Positions 8,910 to 16,410 of a stretch of DNA of 28,560 bases are shown here, piece after piece. Source of the DNA: a virus. A program made the translations under genes and the position numbers. How positions within the stretch are numbered: position 1 is the stretch's first letter; each line of letters starts with the position of its first letter. Below the pieces are notes generated by a model that saw nothing but the letters and a program-made list of their open reading frames with translations, was not told the DNA's origin and made no database searches. The stretch covers positions 1 to 28,560 of the IMG/VR virus record IMGVR_UViG_3300044675_003460; one strand, written 5' to 3'.

Positions 8910-9700
8910 AAAGCTATTTTATTACTCCCGTATTCAATAAAGAGAATATGATTGGGAAAGTACTTGAAGGAATTGCGCAATCTGTTGCAGGTAAATATAC
9001 TGCAATTTTTATTATTGATGGATGCACTGATAAAAGCGAAGAAGTTATTAAGAGCTATAACAATCCAAATATTGTTTTATTGCATGCCCCGAATGTTCAT
9101 GAGATTAAAAGTTTAAATATTGGTCTATCATATATTAGAGATAATTGCAATCCCAACCCAAATGATTTAATATTCACAGTACAAGACGATGTAATTATTG
9201 AAGAAGAAAATATTGATATACTATTTACTAATTTGTTTGAGGAATATACTGATTTAGGATACATGTCTTTTAGATTGGGTATCAGTATGCAATTAGCGGG
9301 TGATGGTATATCTGAATATAACTTTGCAGAGTCTGAATTTGGACATTGGAAACAATTAGGTCTAAAACATTTTCGGGAAATTAAACACGGTGATTTAGTT
9401 GAAGCTGAAGCAGTTATTAGAAGTCCTACTTGCGTTCTATGGAAGCGTTATCAGGAGGTAGGATTCTACAATGACGATCTTGCTCCTTGCGGTTACGACT
9501 GCCAAGATTTTAGTATTCGTATGAATATGAATGGATATCGCAATGGTGTATATGCTTTAAAATATAGAAGCGATGTTGATTGGGGTTCTACAAGAGAAAA
9601 GGCTGAAACAGAAGTTAATTCTAAGATGGGACAAATACAGGAACGCAATAGACAATATCTTGCAAGAACATATAGAAATTATTTTGAGGGAAAACGATGA
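8906..9700 (+). CDS. family 2 glycosyltransferase
   Basis: The 264-aa protein starts with a GT2 beginning (YFITPVFNKENMIGKVL), followed by a strand with an Asp-containing turn (FIIDGCTDKSEEVI) and QDDVIIEEEN at about 92-101 as the metal-binding region. A late region (DDLAPCGYDCQDFSIRMNMNG) matches the ED/QD catalytic-base area of GT2 enzymes. There are no membrane helices, which is unlike processive GT2 synthases. It lies in a row of overlapping glycosyltransferase genes and is probably one step of the same glycan. Donor unknown. Confidence 0.77.
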   Translation: MKSYFITPVFNKENMIGKVLEGIAQSVAGKYTAIFIIDGCTDKSEEVIKSYNNPNIVLLHAPNVHEIKSLNIGLSYIRDNCNPNPNDLIFTVQDDVIIEEENIDILFTNLFEEYTDLGYMSFRLGISMQLAGDGISEYNFAESEFGHWKQLGLKHFREIKHGDLVEAEAVIRSPTCVLWKRYQEVGFYNDDLAPCGYDCQDFSIRMNMNGYRNGVYALKYRSDVDWGSTREKAETEVNSKMGQIQERNRQYLARTYRNYFEGKR

Positions 9701-10422
9701 GTGAAGTGACTATTATAACAGCAACAACTGGTTCTAATTATCTTCACGATAATATTAAATCGGTTCAATTGCAAACACATAAAGATATTCAGCATCTAAT
9801 TGTTGTTGATGGTGAGGAACATTTTGAGAAGGTTGCTGCTATATTAGCAGAGCACGATTTTCCAAATATAGATATGGTTGTTTTGCCTTATGCTACAGGT
9901 AAAGAACAATATAATGGTCACCGAATCTATGGCGGATTTACCCACATTGCAAAAGGTGATTACATTGGTTACCTAGATGAAGATAACTGGCTAGAGCCAG
10001 AACATGTGGAAGTATTGCTTGATACTGTAAAAGATAATCAATGGGCAGCAACCTTGCGTAAGATTGTAGATAACGAAGGTAAGTTCATTTGTAATGATGA
10101 TTGCGAAAGTCTGTGTAATTGGGAATCGGTTATTAGAGATTATTTTGTAGATGTTAATTGTTTCTTCTTCACCAAACCTCTTGCGCTTCAATTAAGTCCT
10201 ATTTGGTATAGACGTGCAAGACATCCAGACGATCAACCTGAAGTAGATCGAGCATTGACGTACACGCTAAAAGATAATAAAATAGCATGTGAGGTGACGG
10301 GAAAGTATACTGTAAACTACCGAGCAGGAAATAGAGCAGATTCGGTTCAAGCTAAATTTTTCCTGCAAGGTAATGAAATAATGAAACAAAAATATAATGG
10401 AGAGCTACCATGGCAGAAATAG
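9697..10422 (+). CDS. family 2 glycosyltransferase
   Basis: The 241-aa protein has the GT2 opening VTIITATTGSNYLHDNIKSV (4-23), then HLIVVDG and YIGYLDEDNWLEPEHVE with the Asp-x-Asp that binds donor and metal. This LDEDNW version is common in single-domain bacterial and phage GT2 enzymes. A pair of Cys residues (ICNDDCESLCNW, about 129-140) is unusual within the core but no function is claimed. It overlaps the previous GT2 by 4 nt and the DUF3310-like gene by 13 nt. Confidence 0.8.
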   Translation: MSEVTIITATTGSNYLHDNIKSVQLQTHKDIQHLIVVDGEEHFEKVAAILAEHDFPNIDMVVLPYATGKEQYNGHRIYGGFTHIAKGDYIGYLDEDNWLEPEHVEVLLDTVKDNQWAATLRKIVDNEGKFICNDDCESLCNWESVIRDYFVDVNCFFFTKPLALQLSPIWYRRARHPDDQPEVDRALTYTLKDNKIACEVTGKYTVNYRAGNRADSVQAKFFLQGNEIMKQKYNGELPWQK

Positions 10423-10727
10423 ACTACAAATATAATGAGGGTGGGTTAATTAAAGAGTTTCAAGAATACATTGATGCAACATATGGACAACATTATTCAA
10501 TGAATAGATTCCAAGCATCCGAGTTTATTATTGATAATGGGCATGGTGTAGGATTTACTGCAGGCAATGTAATGAAATACGTCCAAAGATATGGCAAAAA
10601 AGCTGGTCGTAACAGACAAGACTTGTTAAAGGTTTTACACTACGCATTGATGTTGTTATATGTGCATGATCTTGAAACAGGCGAAGGCAATGCTGATAAT
10701 TTTGAAATACGTAAGGTAAATAAATGA
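10410..10727 (+). CDS. DUF3310-like small phage protein (sometimes called nucleotide kinase)
   Basis: The 105-aa protein carries the DUF3310 pattern: an N-terminal Tyr/Glu region and then FTAGNVMKYVQRYGKK followed by a helix with DLLKVLHYALMLL. The 'GN-hhKY-h-R-x-G-x-K' core is characteristic of this family, frequent in tailed phages and often labelled nucleotide kinase without strong proof. It sits between the glycosyltransferases and an SDR and overlaps both, so it is co-transcribed with them, although its role is probably in phage DNA or nucleotide metabolism. Confidence 0.75.
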   Translation: MAEIDYKYNEGGLIKEFQEYIDATYGQHYSMNRFQASEFIIDNGHGVGFTAGNVMKYVQRYGKKAGRNRQDLLKVLHYALMLLYVHDLETGEGNADNFEIRKVNK

Positions 10728-11599
10728 GCACTATTCTTCTAGGTTCAAGCGGGTTTCTAGGCCCACAAATATTAGAAAAATATCCTGATATTGTTTCTGT
10801 TGGTCGCACAAAACCTGCAACAGGAATGAAGCACGTGGATTGTCCTACATTGGAGCATCTACCTGAAGTTCTAGACAAATTAGATTTTGATAAAGTGATT
10901 ATGATGATTGGTAGTTCTAATCATACAGAATTAAATTGTCAGAATATGTTAGCGATTGAAAAGAATGTAATACCGTTGAAAAAGGTATTTGCATATTTCA
11001 AGAATAGACCAATTAAAAAGCTATTAAGTTTTAGTTCTATTCTTTTATATGATCGCAGTAAAATGACTTTGCCGGTTGACGAATCACAACCATTAAGTAC
11101 TTATCAGAATGAATACATTTTCAGTAAGTTCTTAGGCGAAGAAGTGGCAAAATTTTATTCTGATGTACCTAACATCATTGTGAGATTAACAAACATTTAC
11201 GGACCAACTACAGCATTAGATAGACCAGATTTGGTTAATCAATTAGTTGAAGGTTTGGTTATTCGTAAAAAAGCACGAGTATTAAATTTAAGACCACAGC
11301 GAGATTTTATTTATACTGCAGATGCTTCTGACGCAATTGTAAAATTATTGGATACTGATTATACAGGTCCCGTTAATGTTGCTACAGGTCAAATGCATTC
11401 CATAAGTGATGTTGTTAAAATTTTAGAAAAACTTTCTGGAATTAAAATTGAAATAGGTGACGGTCCAGCAACTGGACATATGCAATTTGTTTCGGACAAT
11501 ACATTGATTAAGAAATTAATTGAATGGGAACCGAAATATAATTTGGAAGAAGGTCTAACAGAGACCTATGAAAAAATGATGGCTATGTATGGGAAATAG
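10724..11599 (+). CDS. extended SDR, NAD-dependent epimerase/dehydratase
   Basis: The 291-aa protein has a nucleotide-binding GSSGFLG (7-13), a LLSFSSILLY strand and the catalytic YIFSK (Tyr-x-x-x-Lys) near residues 126-130, followed by VRLTNIYGP and RDFIYTADASDAI. These are landmarks of UDP- or GDP-sugar epimerases, dehydratases and reductases. Substrate cannot be fixed. It is the last gene of the glycan operon; the first base of gp45 is 70 nt downstream behind its own promoter. It is the second non-RmlB SDR in the cassette, implying more than one sugar-modifying step. Confidence 0.78.
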   Translation: MSTILLGSSGFLGPQILEKYPDIVSVGRTKPATGMKHVDCPTLEHLPEVLDKLDFDKVIMMIGSSNHTELNCQNMLAIEKNVIPLKKVFAYFKNRPIKKLLSFSSILLYDRSKMTLPVDESQPLSTYQNEYIFSKFLGEEVAKFYSDVPNIIVRLTNIYGPTTALDRPDLVNQLVEGLVIRKKARVLNLRPQRDFIYTADASDAIVKLLDTDYTGPVNVATGQMHSISDVVKILEKLSGIKIEIGDGPATGHMQFVSDNTLIKKLIEWEPKYNLEEGLTETYEKMMAMYGK

Positions 11600-11601
11600 T
11601 A

Positions 11602-11630
11602 TAGACTTATACGCACATAGGTGTTATAAT
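11602..11630 (+). promoter_or_regulatory. sigma70-like promoter with extended -10 upstream of gp45
   Basis: TAGACT (11602-11607, four of six matches to TTGACA) is followed after 17 nt by TATAAT (11625-11630). A TG one base upstream of the -10 (TGTTATAAT) makes an extended -10. It lies in the 70-nt gap before gp45, with AGGAG just before the start codon. This fits host-polymerase early or middle expression of the replication genes. No MotA-type box was recognised. Confidence 0.6.
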
Positions 11631-11669
11631 ATATTTTTATGTAAATGATATTGCAATTTAGGAGATATT

Positions 11670-12326
11670 ATGCAATTTAGTAATGAAACAATCCAGTTCT
11701 TAAAGAACTTCGCCGCAATTAATAGTAACATCTTGATCCGTAAAGGTCAGACGTTATCTACAATCAGCACAGCAAAGAATATATTTGCGCGTGTAACAGT
11801 TAACGAAGACTTCCCAGTAGAAGTTCCTGTTTATGATTTGAATTCATTGTTGGCATTGTTAACATTGATGGAGAATCAGCAAGTTGATTTTGGCGAAAAG
11901 TCTTTGACTATCTCTAAAGACAATGGTAAATTTGAATACTTCTATTCTAACGCAAGCGTTATTGTAGCAGCACCCGATAAGAACATTGAGATTGACGAAC
12001 ACTTTAAATTCAATCTATCATCTGAAGATGTTAACATGATTATGAAGGCAGCCGCAATTACAGCAGCACCTACAATTTCTGTTATTAGCAAAAATGGACA
12101 AGTTACATTGACCATTGGTGATAAGAAAAATGATACTGCAAACACTTATAAAAAGACAATCGGAGCATCAGATGCAACATTTGAATGTCATATGGCAGTT
12201 GAAAACTTTAAGATCATTCCCGATGCTTATGCAGTAACAGTTGCTAAAAAGAAATTGTTCCACTTTAAAAACGCTACAAAGCCATTAGAATATTTTATTG
12301 CAATGGAACCCGATTCGGTAATATAA
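11670..12326 (+). CDS. 45: DNA polymerase sliding clamp (T4 gp45-like)
   Basis: The 218-aa protein is close in length to T4 gp45 (228 aa) and shares its start (FSNETIQFLKNFAAINSNILIRKG, residues 3-26) and the clamp layout of two topologically similar halves. In T4 a trimer encircles DNA, gives gp43 processivity and also activates late promoters with gp33 and gp55. The identity is backed by position: gp44, gp62 and regA follow in order. AGGAG lies 7 nt before ATG 11670. The presence of this late-transcription coactivator supports the late-type boxes in the window. Confidence 0.93.
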   Translation: MQFSNETIQFLKNFAAINSNILIRKGQTLSTISTAKNIFARVTVNEDFPVEVPVYDLNSLLALLTLMENQQVDFGEKSLTISKDNGKFEYFYSNASVIVAAPDKNIEIDEHFKFNLSSEDVNMIMKAAAITAAPTISVISKNGQVTLTIGDKKNDTANTYKKTIGASDATFECHMAVENFKIIPDAYAVTVAKKKLFHFKNATKPLEYFIAMEPDSVI

Positions 12327-12327
12327 A

Positions 12328-12999
12328 ATGTTTGGAAATTATAATAAAAATGTTCATTCTCAAAATGGAGAAGATGGAATTATCGAAGAAATTCTTCATA
12401 GGTTAGATGTTGATTATAACACCTCTTGGTGTGTAGACATTGGTGCATGGGATGGTATACTGTATAGTAATACATACAATCTTGTAAAAAAAGGTATGCA
12501 CGGTGTGTTTGTAGAAGGTGCAAGTGAAAAAATTCCTGATTTAAATAATACAGCTAAATTTTATAAAAAAATTATTCCAATTGAAGCATTTGTATCACAC
12601 AATCCCGCAGACGAAAATAGTCTAGATAATATTTTAAAAAGAACACCTATACCTAAAGATTTTGAATGTATATCAATTGATATTGATTCGTATGATCTTG
12701 CTGTGTGGGAATCACTTAAAGAATATTCTCCTAAGATTGTAGTTATCGAAGTTAATAGTAGTATTGCACCTGGGATTGTATGGCGCAATGGAGATCCCGA
12801 ATCTATACGACAAGATGGATTGCCGGGCGGTAATACATTCTCCGCAACAAACGAAGTTGCTAAAGAAAAGGGATATACTTTAGTTATGCATACAGGAAAC
12901 AATATCTACATTAGAAATGATTTGATTGAAAAAGTCGGGGTCCCTACCGACATTGTAAGTAATCCAGATTCGTTGTTCAATCGAAACTGGCTGCGTTAA
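12328..12999 (+). CDS. FkbM-like methyltransferase inserted between gp45 and gp44
   Basis: The 223-aa protein has the FkbM-type layout: HSQNGEDGIIEEIL (11-24), then WCVDIGAWDGILYSNT with the SAM-binding Gly-rich loop, VFVEGASE after strand 2, and CISIDIDSYDLAVWESL as the motif-IV region. FkbM-family enzymes O-methylate sugars or other hydroxyls. It starts one base after the gp45 stop and has no good ribosome site, so it likely depends on coupling with gp45. It is cargo in the replisome operon, and may act on the glycans made by the left cassette. Confidence 0.75.
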   Translation: MFGNYNKNVHSQNGEDGIIEEILHRLDVDYNTSWCVDIGAWDGILYSNTYNLVKKGMHGVFVEGASEKIPDLNNTAKFYKKIIPIEAFVSHNPADENSLDNILKRTPIPKDFECISIDIDSYDLAVWESLKEYSPKIVVIEVNSSIAPGIVWRNGDPESIRQDGLPGGNTFSATNEVAKEKGYTLVMHTGNNIYIRNDLIEKVGVPTDIVSNPDSLFNRNWLR

Positions 13000-13027
13000 T
13001 ACGCAATTTTAATATTATGGAGTTATT

Positions 13028-13969
13028 ATGGAATTTCGTGAAGATCAATTTTTGTGGGTTGAAAAGTATCGCCCTCGTAAACTAGATGAATGTATTTTAC
13101 CTGTAGACCAAAAGAAGGTCTTTCAGGACATGGTTGAAAAAGATGAAATACAAAACATGCTATTGTGTGGTTCGGCCGGTGTGGGCAAGACTACTATTGC
13201 CCGAGCATTGTGTGAAGAACTAGGTACAGACTATATCATCATTAACGGTTCAGAAGAATCTGGTATTGATGTTCTTAGAACTAAAATCAAACAGTTCGCA
13301 TCTACAGTATCCTTTAGTGGCAAGACTAAAGTTGTTATTCTAGACGAGGCTGATTATCTAAACCCTAATTCTACACAACCTGCATTGCGAGCATTCATTG
13401 AAGAATTCTCAGCAAATTGCAGATTTATTTTTACTTGTAATTTTAAAAATCGTATTATTCCTCCGCTTCATTCTCGATGTGCGGTAATCGAATTTAAAAT
13501 TGGTAAAGAAGAGCGTCCTAAGATTGCTGCTCGTTTCTTTAAACGTGTTAATGAAATCTTGGCAAACGAAAAGGTCGAAGCCGACCCTAAAGTTGTAGCA
13601 AAAGTTCTTGAGAAACATTTTCCCGATTACCGTCGTGTACTTAATGAGTTACAGCGTTATGCATCTTCGGGTAAAATTGATGAGGGCATTCTTGTTAATA
13701 TGGGTGAGGTTAATATGCAAGACCTTATCTCTGCTCTCAAAGACAAAGATTGGAAAAAGATGCGTACCTGGGTTGTTAACAATCTAGATAACGATCCGCA
13801 AACTCTTTTTAGAAAAATATACGATACCCTATTAGATTCCGTTGTTCAAGTTCCACAACTTGTTTTGTTGCTTGCAGACTATCAGTATAAAGCGGCATTT
13901 TGTGCAGACCAAGAAATTAATCTTGTTGCGTGTTTAACAGAGATTATGGCATCGGTTGAATTTAAATGA
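13028..13969 (+). CDS. 44: clamp-loader large subunit, AAA+ ATPase (T4 gp44-like)
   Basis: The 313-aa AAA+ protein (T4 gp44 is 319 aa) has Walker A GSAGVGKT (48-55), Walker B VVILDEAD ending at 109, and the SRC arginine-finger motif at 149-151. In T4 four gp44 and one gp62 load the gp45 trimer onto primer-template DNA using ATP. WVEKYRPRKLDE near the N-terminus is typical of clamp-loader subunits. GGAG lies before ATG 13028. The end overlaps the membrane-protein ORF by ATGA. Confidence 0.95.
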   Translation: MEFREDQFLWVEKYRPRKLDECILPVDQKKVFQDMVEKDEIQNMLLCGSAGVGKTTIARALCEELGTDYIIINGSEESGIDVLRTKIKQFASTVSFSGKTKVVILDEADYLNPNSTQPALRAFIEEFSANCRFIFTCNFKNRIIPPLHSRCAVIEFKIGKEERPKIAARFFKRVNEILANEKVEADPKVVAKVLEKHFPDYRRVLNELQRYASSGKIDEGILVNMGEVNMQDLISALKDKDWKKMRTWVVNNLDNDPQTLFRKIYDTLLDSVVQVPQLVLLLADYQYKAAFCADQEINLVACLTEIMASVEFK

Positions 13970-14253
13970 ATGACTTATTAAAACCTACATTTGATTGGAT
14001 CAAAGATGACTACATTACTAATCGCTTTCGTTTTTGCGTTGAGTTGCTTGCTTGGGCTATTAGTATTGGGTGTTCAATTACCATGGCTGTCACAGTTCCC
14101 AATCCGCCCTTACTTTCTCTTTACCCTATATGGATCGTCGGCTGTGGTATGTATGCTTGGGCTGCTTGGACTCGCAAATCTTTTGGCATGCTGGCTAACT
14201 ACCTGTTATTGGTAACAATAGATTCGGTAGGATTGATAAGGATGCTATCATGA
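13966..14253 (+). CDS. small membrane protein with three predicted helices
   Basis: The 95-aa protein starts in an ATGA overlap with gp44 and ends in an ATGA overlap with gp62, which favours this frame over a shorter 74-aa ORF in another frame at 13991-14215. Hydrophobic segments run roughly at residues 22-45, 50-68 and 72-94. Trp, Pro and small residues are frequent. The family is not recognised. Its location inside the clamp-loader pair is odd for a membrane protein; one option is a link between replication and the membrane, another is simple cargo. Confidence 0.7.
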   Translation: MNDLLKPTFDWIKDDYITNRFRFCVELLAWAISIGCSITMAVTVPNPPLLSLYPIWIVGCGMYAWAAWTRKSFGMLANYLLLVTIDSVGLIRMLS

Positions 14254-14690
14254 GTTTGTTTGGAACCCCTGTGGAAAAACCAGCAGAAGTTCCATATAAG
14301 GCTCCTGCAATTTCCCCCTTTGACTTTATTAATGCTATTCATTATAGCAAAGATAATTTAATCGTAGACGATTGGTCGGAGAAACAGTATAACGCATTTA
14401 TTATTAATAAAGGACTATCTTACGGACATGACACAGTAATCCCTGCGAATGAGATGAATTCGCGACCACATCTTGAGAAAAAGATGCAGTTTTCGTTTCT
14501 TATAAATACTATTAGGCCCCGTAAAAGATTCAACAAATGGATCAAAGCGGAGAAAATTGAATCGATCGAAGTAATAAAAGAATACTATGGATATAGCACA
14601 GAAAAGGCCCGCCAAGTACTCCCTCTTCTCGACGACTCAAAATTAGATTATTTAAGAACAAAACTAATAAAAGGTGGTCGTAATGGCTGA
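14250..14690 (+). CDS. 62: clamp-loader small subunit (T4 gp62-like)
   Basis: The 146-aa protein is shorter than T4 gp62 (187 aa) but matches in key segments: PFDFINAIHYSKDNL (23-37), then FIINKGLSYGHDTVIPANEMN (about 50-70), and RKRFNKWIKA. The last stretch (ids near 93-102) is basic. In T4 it holds the gp44 tetramer to form the loader. It lies right after gp44 plus a membrane ORF and right before regA, the T4 order. An internal TATAAATA at 14501-14508 is probably chance. Confidence 0.88.
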   Translation: MSLFGTPVEKPAEVPYKAPAISPFDFINAIHYSKDNLIVDDWSEKQYNAFIINKGLSYGHDTVIPANEMNSRPHLEKKMQFSFLINTIRPRKRFNKWIKAEKIESIEVIKEYYGYSTEKARQVLPLLDDSKLDYLRTKLIKGGRNG

Positions 14691-15114
14691 AGATATTTTT
14701 CACATTGATTATCCTGGATACAACCCGCTGGAAGTAACCATGGCACAACCTGACGATTTTTTGAAAGTCAGAGAAACTCTCACACGCATAGGTGTAGCAT
14801 CACGCAAAGATAAAGTACTGTATCAATCCTGCCATATTTTACATAAGCAAGGTAGATATTTCATTGTGCATTTTAAAGAGCTTTTTGCTCTTGATGGTAA
14901 GACTGCAGATTTAACAGAGAACGATTTACAAAGACGTAATACAATTGCCAAATTGCTAATAGATTGGGGCCTAGTAAAAATTATTGATCCTGATAAATTT
15001 ACAGATTTAGCACCATTGTCGCAAATCAAAGTAATTGCTTTTAAAGATAAAAGCGAATGGTCTTTACAAACAAAGTATAATATTGGTAAGAAAAAACAAC
15101 CTACAGATGAATAA
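14683..15114 (+). CDS. regA: translational repressor RegA
   Basis: The 143-aa protein contains the RegA core: LKVRETLTRIGVASRKDKVL, then CHILHKQGRYFIVHFKELFALDG and TENDLQRRNTIAKLLIDWGLV. RegA binds AU-rich sequences over ribosome sites of early mRNAs, such as gp44 and gp45 in T4, and blocks initiation. ATG 14683 is chosen over GTG 14674 as AAGGTGG lies just upstream and the start overlaps the gp62 stop. It is about 20 aa longer than T4 RegA (122 aa), with the extra at the N-terminus and the basic C-terminus. Confidence 0.92.
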   Translation: MAEDIFHIDYPGYNPLEVTMAQPDDFLKVRETLTRIGVASRKDKVLYQSCHILHKQGRYFIVHFKELFALDGKTADLTENDLQRRNTIAKLLIDWGLVKIIDPDKFTDLAPLSQIKVIAFKDKSEWSLQTKYNIGKKKQPTDE

Positions 15115-15118
15115 TCTG

Positions 15119-15126
15119 TATAAATA
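15119..15126 (+). promoter_or_regulatory. T4-late-type promoter box (TATAAATA)
   Basis: An exact match to the T4 late -10 consensus lies 5 nt after the regA stop, at the head of a 204-nt gene-free stretch. In T4 such a box is recognised by host polymerase with gp55, gp33 and gp45. Chance alone would give several such octamers in an AT-rich 28-kb window (both strands), so the intergenic position is the real support. It would drive the leader RNA and the phasin-like/Hsp20 operon. Confidence 0.65.
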
Positions 15127-15130
15127 ATAA

Positions 15131-15292
15131 TATCCCCGGGATGGGAAACGCAGCAATCGGTGTGGGCTGTATAAACCAGAAGCCGAACTAATTTAAGTCC
15201 CACTACCTTGGGAACGTCTAAAGCTGGTACAACGTATGGTACCCCTGTAGTCAGTAAGCAGGATTAACGCTATGCCTTCGGGGTAGCAAATT
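15131..15292 (+). ncRNA. structured leader RNA candidate upstream of phasin-like/Hsp20 operon
   Basis: This stretch has no ORF and is about 49% GC while the flanking genes are near a third. It contains nested complementary segments: GTGGG 15162-15166 with CCCAC 15199-15203; ACTAC 15202-15206 with GTAGT 15247-15251; GGTAC 15226-15230 with GTACC 15239-15243 (8-nt loop); and a cUUCGg-capped hairpin at 15269-15287 with one bulged G. It starts a few bases after a late promoter and ends 27 nt before the next ATG, with AGGAG (15308-15312) left free. I do not recognise an Rfam class; riboswitch, phage regulatory element or processed ncRNA are all open. Confidence 0.5.
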
Positions 15293-15318
15293 TTAAACTC
15301 GCTTAATAGGAGAACTAT

Positions 15319-15549
15319 ATGTTTTACGCAAACATGGCTATCGATTCAATTCAAGACGCCAAAATCAACTTCCTCAAACAAACAGTCAAGGAAGATTCCC
15401 TTCAAAAACCTCTAGTCGATTTTGTAGAAGCACAACGTGTCTTTACAAAACAAGTTGCTAAGTCTGCTAACGATGTAATGAATATTGCCTCAGAGACTTT
15501 TGCCAATTCGATTACTGGTAAAACAAGTAAAAAGGGAGAATCAAAATGA
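15319..15549 (+). CDS. phasin-like small helical protein
   Basis: The 76-aa protein is predicted to be mostly helical and amphipathic, with PLVDFVEAQRVFTKQVAKSA and a C-terminal basic KTSKKGESK. The middle resembles the helix of phasins and phasin-like proteins, which coat polyhydroxyalkanoate granules or bind DNA and act as chaperone-like factors. Similarity in so short a helix is weak. It is followed at a 4-nt ATGA overlap by Hsp20, which fits a protein-protecting or granule role. Start ATG 15319 has AGGAG 7 nt upstream. Confidence 0.55.
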   Translation: MFYANMAIDSIQDAKINFLKQTVKEDSLQKPLVDFVEAQRVFTKQVAKSANDVMNIASETFANSITGKTSKKGESK

Positions 15550-16070
15550 CATTTGTTCCACAAATATTTGGCCGTGATATGTTCAAAGACTTTGATAAAC
15601 TATATGTAGGCTTTGACGATCAATTTAGCAAGATGGCTAAGATTCATGATGATCTAACAAAGAGCATTCCAAATTATCCACCATATAATATTAAGAAAAC
15701 TGGCGATACAACTTATGTTATTGAAGTTGCAGTTGCTGGTTTTGCCAGACAGGATATTGAAATTGAACTTGCCGATGGCAAAATGATTATTAAAGGTAAT
15801 GTAAATGGTGCAGAGCAAGAAGATAATTTCTTGTTCAAGGGTATTGCTAATAGAGCATTCACTCGTACATTTGCTTTGGAAGACCATATTGAAGTTCAAG
15901 ATGCTGCCATGTTAAATGGTATGCTTAAGATTTTCTTAGAGCGTATTATTCCAGAACATAAAAAGCCAAAGAAAATTGAAGTTAAAGATTCTGAAGTAAG
16001 CACAAAGCCTACAAAGAAATCTAAACCTCAATTGCTTACAGAAGATCCTGTAGAAAATAGAGACCTATAA
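15546..16070 (+). CDS. Hsp20/alpha-crystallin small heat-shock protein
   Basis: The 174-aa protein has an alpha-crystallin domain at about residues 50-140: TYVIEVAVAGFARQDIEIEL, KMIIKGNV, the late GMLKIFLERIIPE with the Gly-x-Leu signature and the IPE that follows. Small heat-shock proteins form oligomers that hold unfolding proteins. Hsp20 genes are common in T4-like cyanophages and their relatives, where they may assist virion or photosystem proteins. The C-terminal tail is long and Lys-rich. Its TAA shares the A with the next ATG. Confidence 0.92.
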   Translation: MTFVPQIFGRDMFKDFDKLYVGFDDQFSKMAKIHDDLTKSIPNYPPYNIKKTGDTTYVIEVAVAGFARQDIEIELADGKMIIKGNVNGAEQEDNFLFKGIANRAFTRTFALEDHIEVQDAAMLNGMLKIFLERIIPEHKKPKKIEVKDSEVSTKPTKKSKPQLLTEDPVENRDL

Positions 16071-16255
16071 TGAATAATGATCTAAAAGAATTTGAGGGAG
16101 TTCATTTCCCTGCAATGAAAGACTTTTGGTCATGGGTTGAAAAAGCCTTTACTCCTTCATATCAAAAAGAAATTGATATGTATTTGAAAGATTCTGTAGA
16201 TTACAAAGATCTAGAACATAGAATGCAGGTATTAGCACGTAGAGGATTATTATGA
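16070..16255 (+). CDS. DUF3563-like small protein
   Basis: The 61-aa protein ends with KEIDMYLKDSVDYKDLEHRMQVLARRGLL (37-61 region), which fits the DUF3563 pattern 'YL-x-x-(S/A)-x-D-x-x-DLE-x-RM-x-x-L-x-R', a short family I associate mainly with betaproteobacteria. Function unknown. The match is by memory and short. The start shares one base with the Hsp20 stop. A family of cellular origin in a phage operon would hint at the host group. Confidence 0.6.
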   Translation: MNNDLKEFEGVHFPAMKDFWSWVEKAFTPSYQKEIDMYLKDSVDYKDLEHRMQVLARRGLL

Positions 16256-16344
16256 AATTCATTAAGGCTTTTATTAAAATCGTACATGAAGTACGACACC
16301 GATTGGCCACACGTAGGAACAAGCATCCTTCAATTGGTTCATAA
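16252..16344 (+). CDS. 30-aa basic peptide ORF
   Basis: An ATG at 16252 overlaps the previous TGA as ATGA and opens a 30-codon frame to TAA 16342-16344. The peptide begins MKFIKAFIKIVHEVRHRLAT, an amphipathic helix with many Lys, Arg and His, and ends in NKHPSIGS. The overlap and tight placement before the hairpin support translation, but its brevity leaves doubt. It could be a membrane-active or nucleic-acid-binding peptide. Confidence 0.45.
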   Translation: MKFIKAFIKIVHEVRHRLATRRNKHPSIGS

Positions 16345-16348
16345 AAAC

Positions 16349-16368
16349 ACTAGGGCTTCGGCCCTAGT
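16349..16368 (+). terminator. hairpin with UUCG loop, putative terminator
   Basis: ACTAGGGC (16349-16356) and GCCCTAGT (16361-16368) pair perfectly over 8 bp around a TTCG tetraloop, 4 nt after a stop codon. UUCG-capped stems are common in T4 terminators. The following bases (TGTCC) lack a long T run, so it may instead be a processing or mRNA-stability element. Confidence 0.6.
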
Positions 16369-16410
16369 TGTCCAAAACTCTTTATTATAATATGTTTTCT
16401 ATATGAAAGA

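Noticed and set aside
13991-14215. 74-aa hydrophobic ORF on the + strand
   Set aside because: It lies inside the 95-aa ORF in another frame, lacks a ribosome site and does not make the ATGA overlaps with gp44 and gp62 that the 95-aa frame makes.
14501-14508. TATAAATA inside gp62
   Set aside because: It is within coding sequence with no gene start close by; several such octamers are expected by chance in DNA this AT-rich.
15131-15292. Group I intron, hammerhead ribozyme or cobalamin riboswitch in the leader
   Set aside because: None of the conserved cores (intron P7 region, CUGANGA with GAAA, or B12-box) could be found by eye; kept as unclassified structured RNA.
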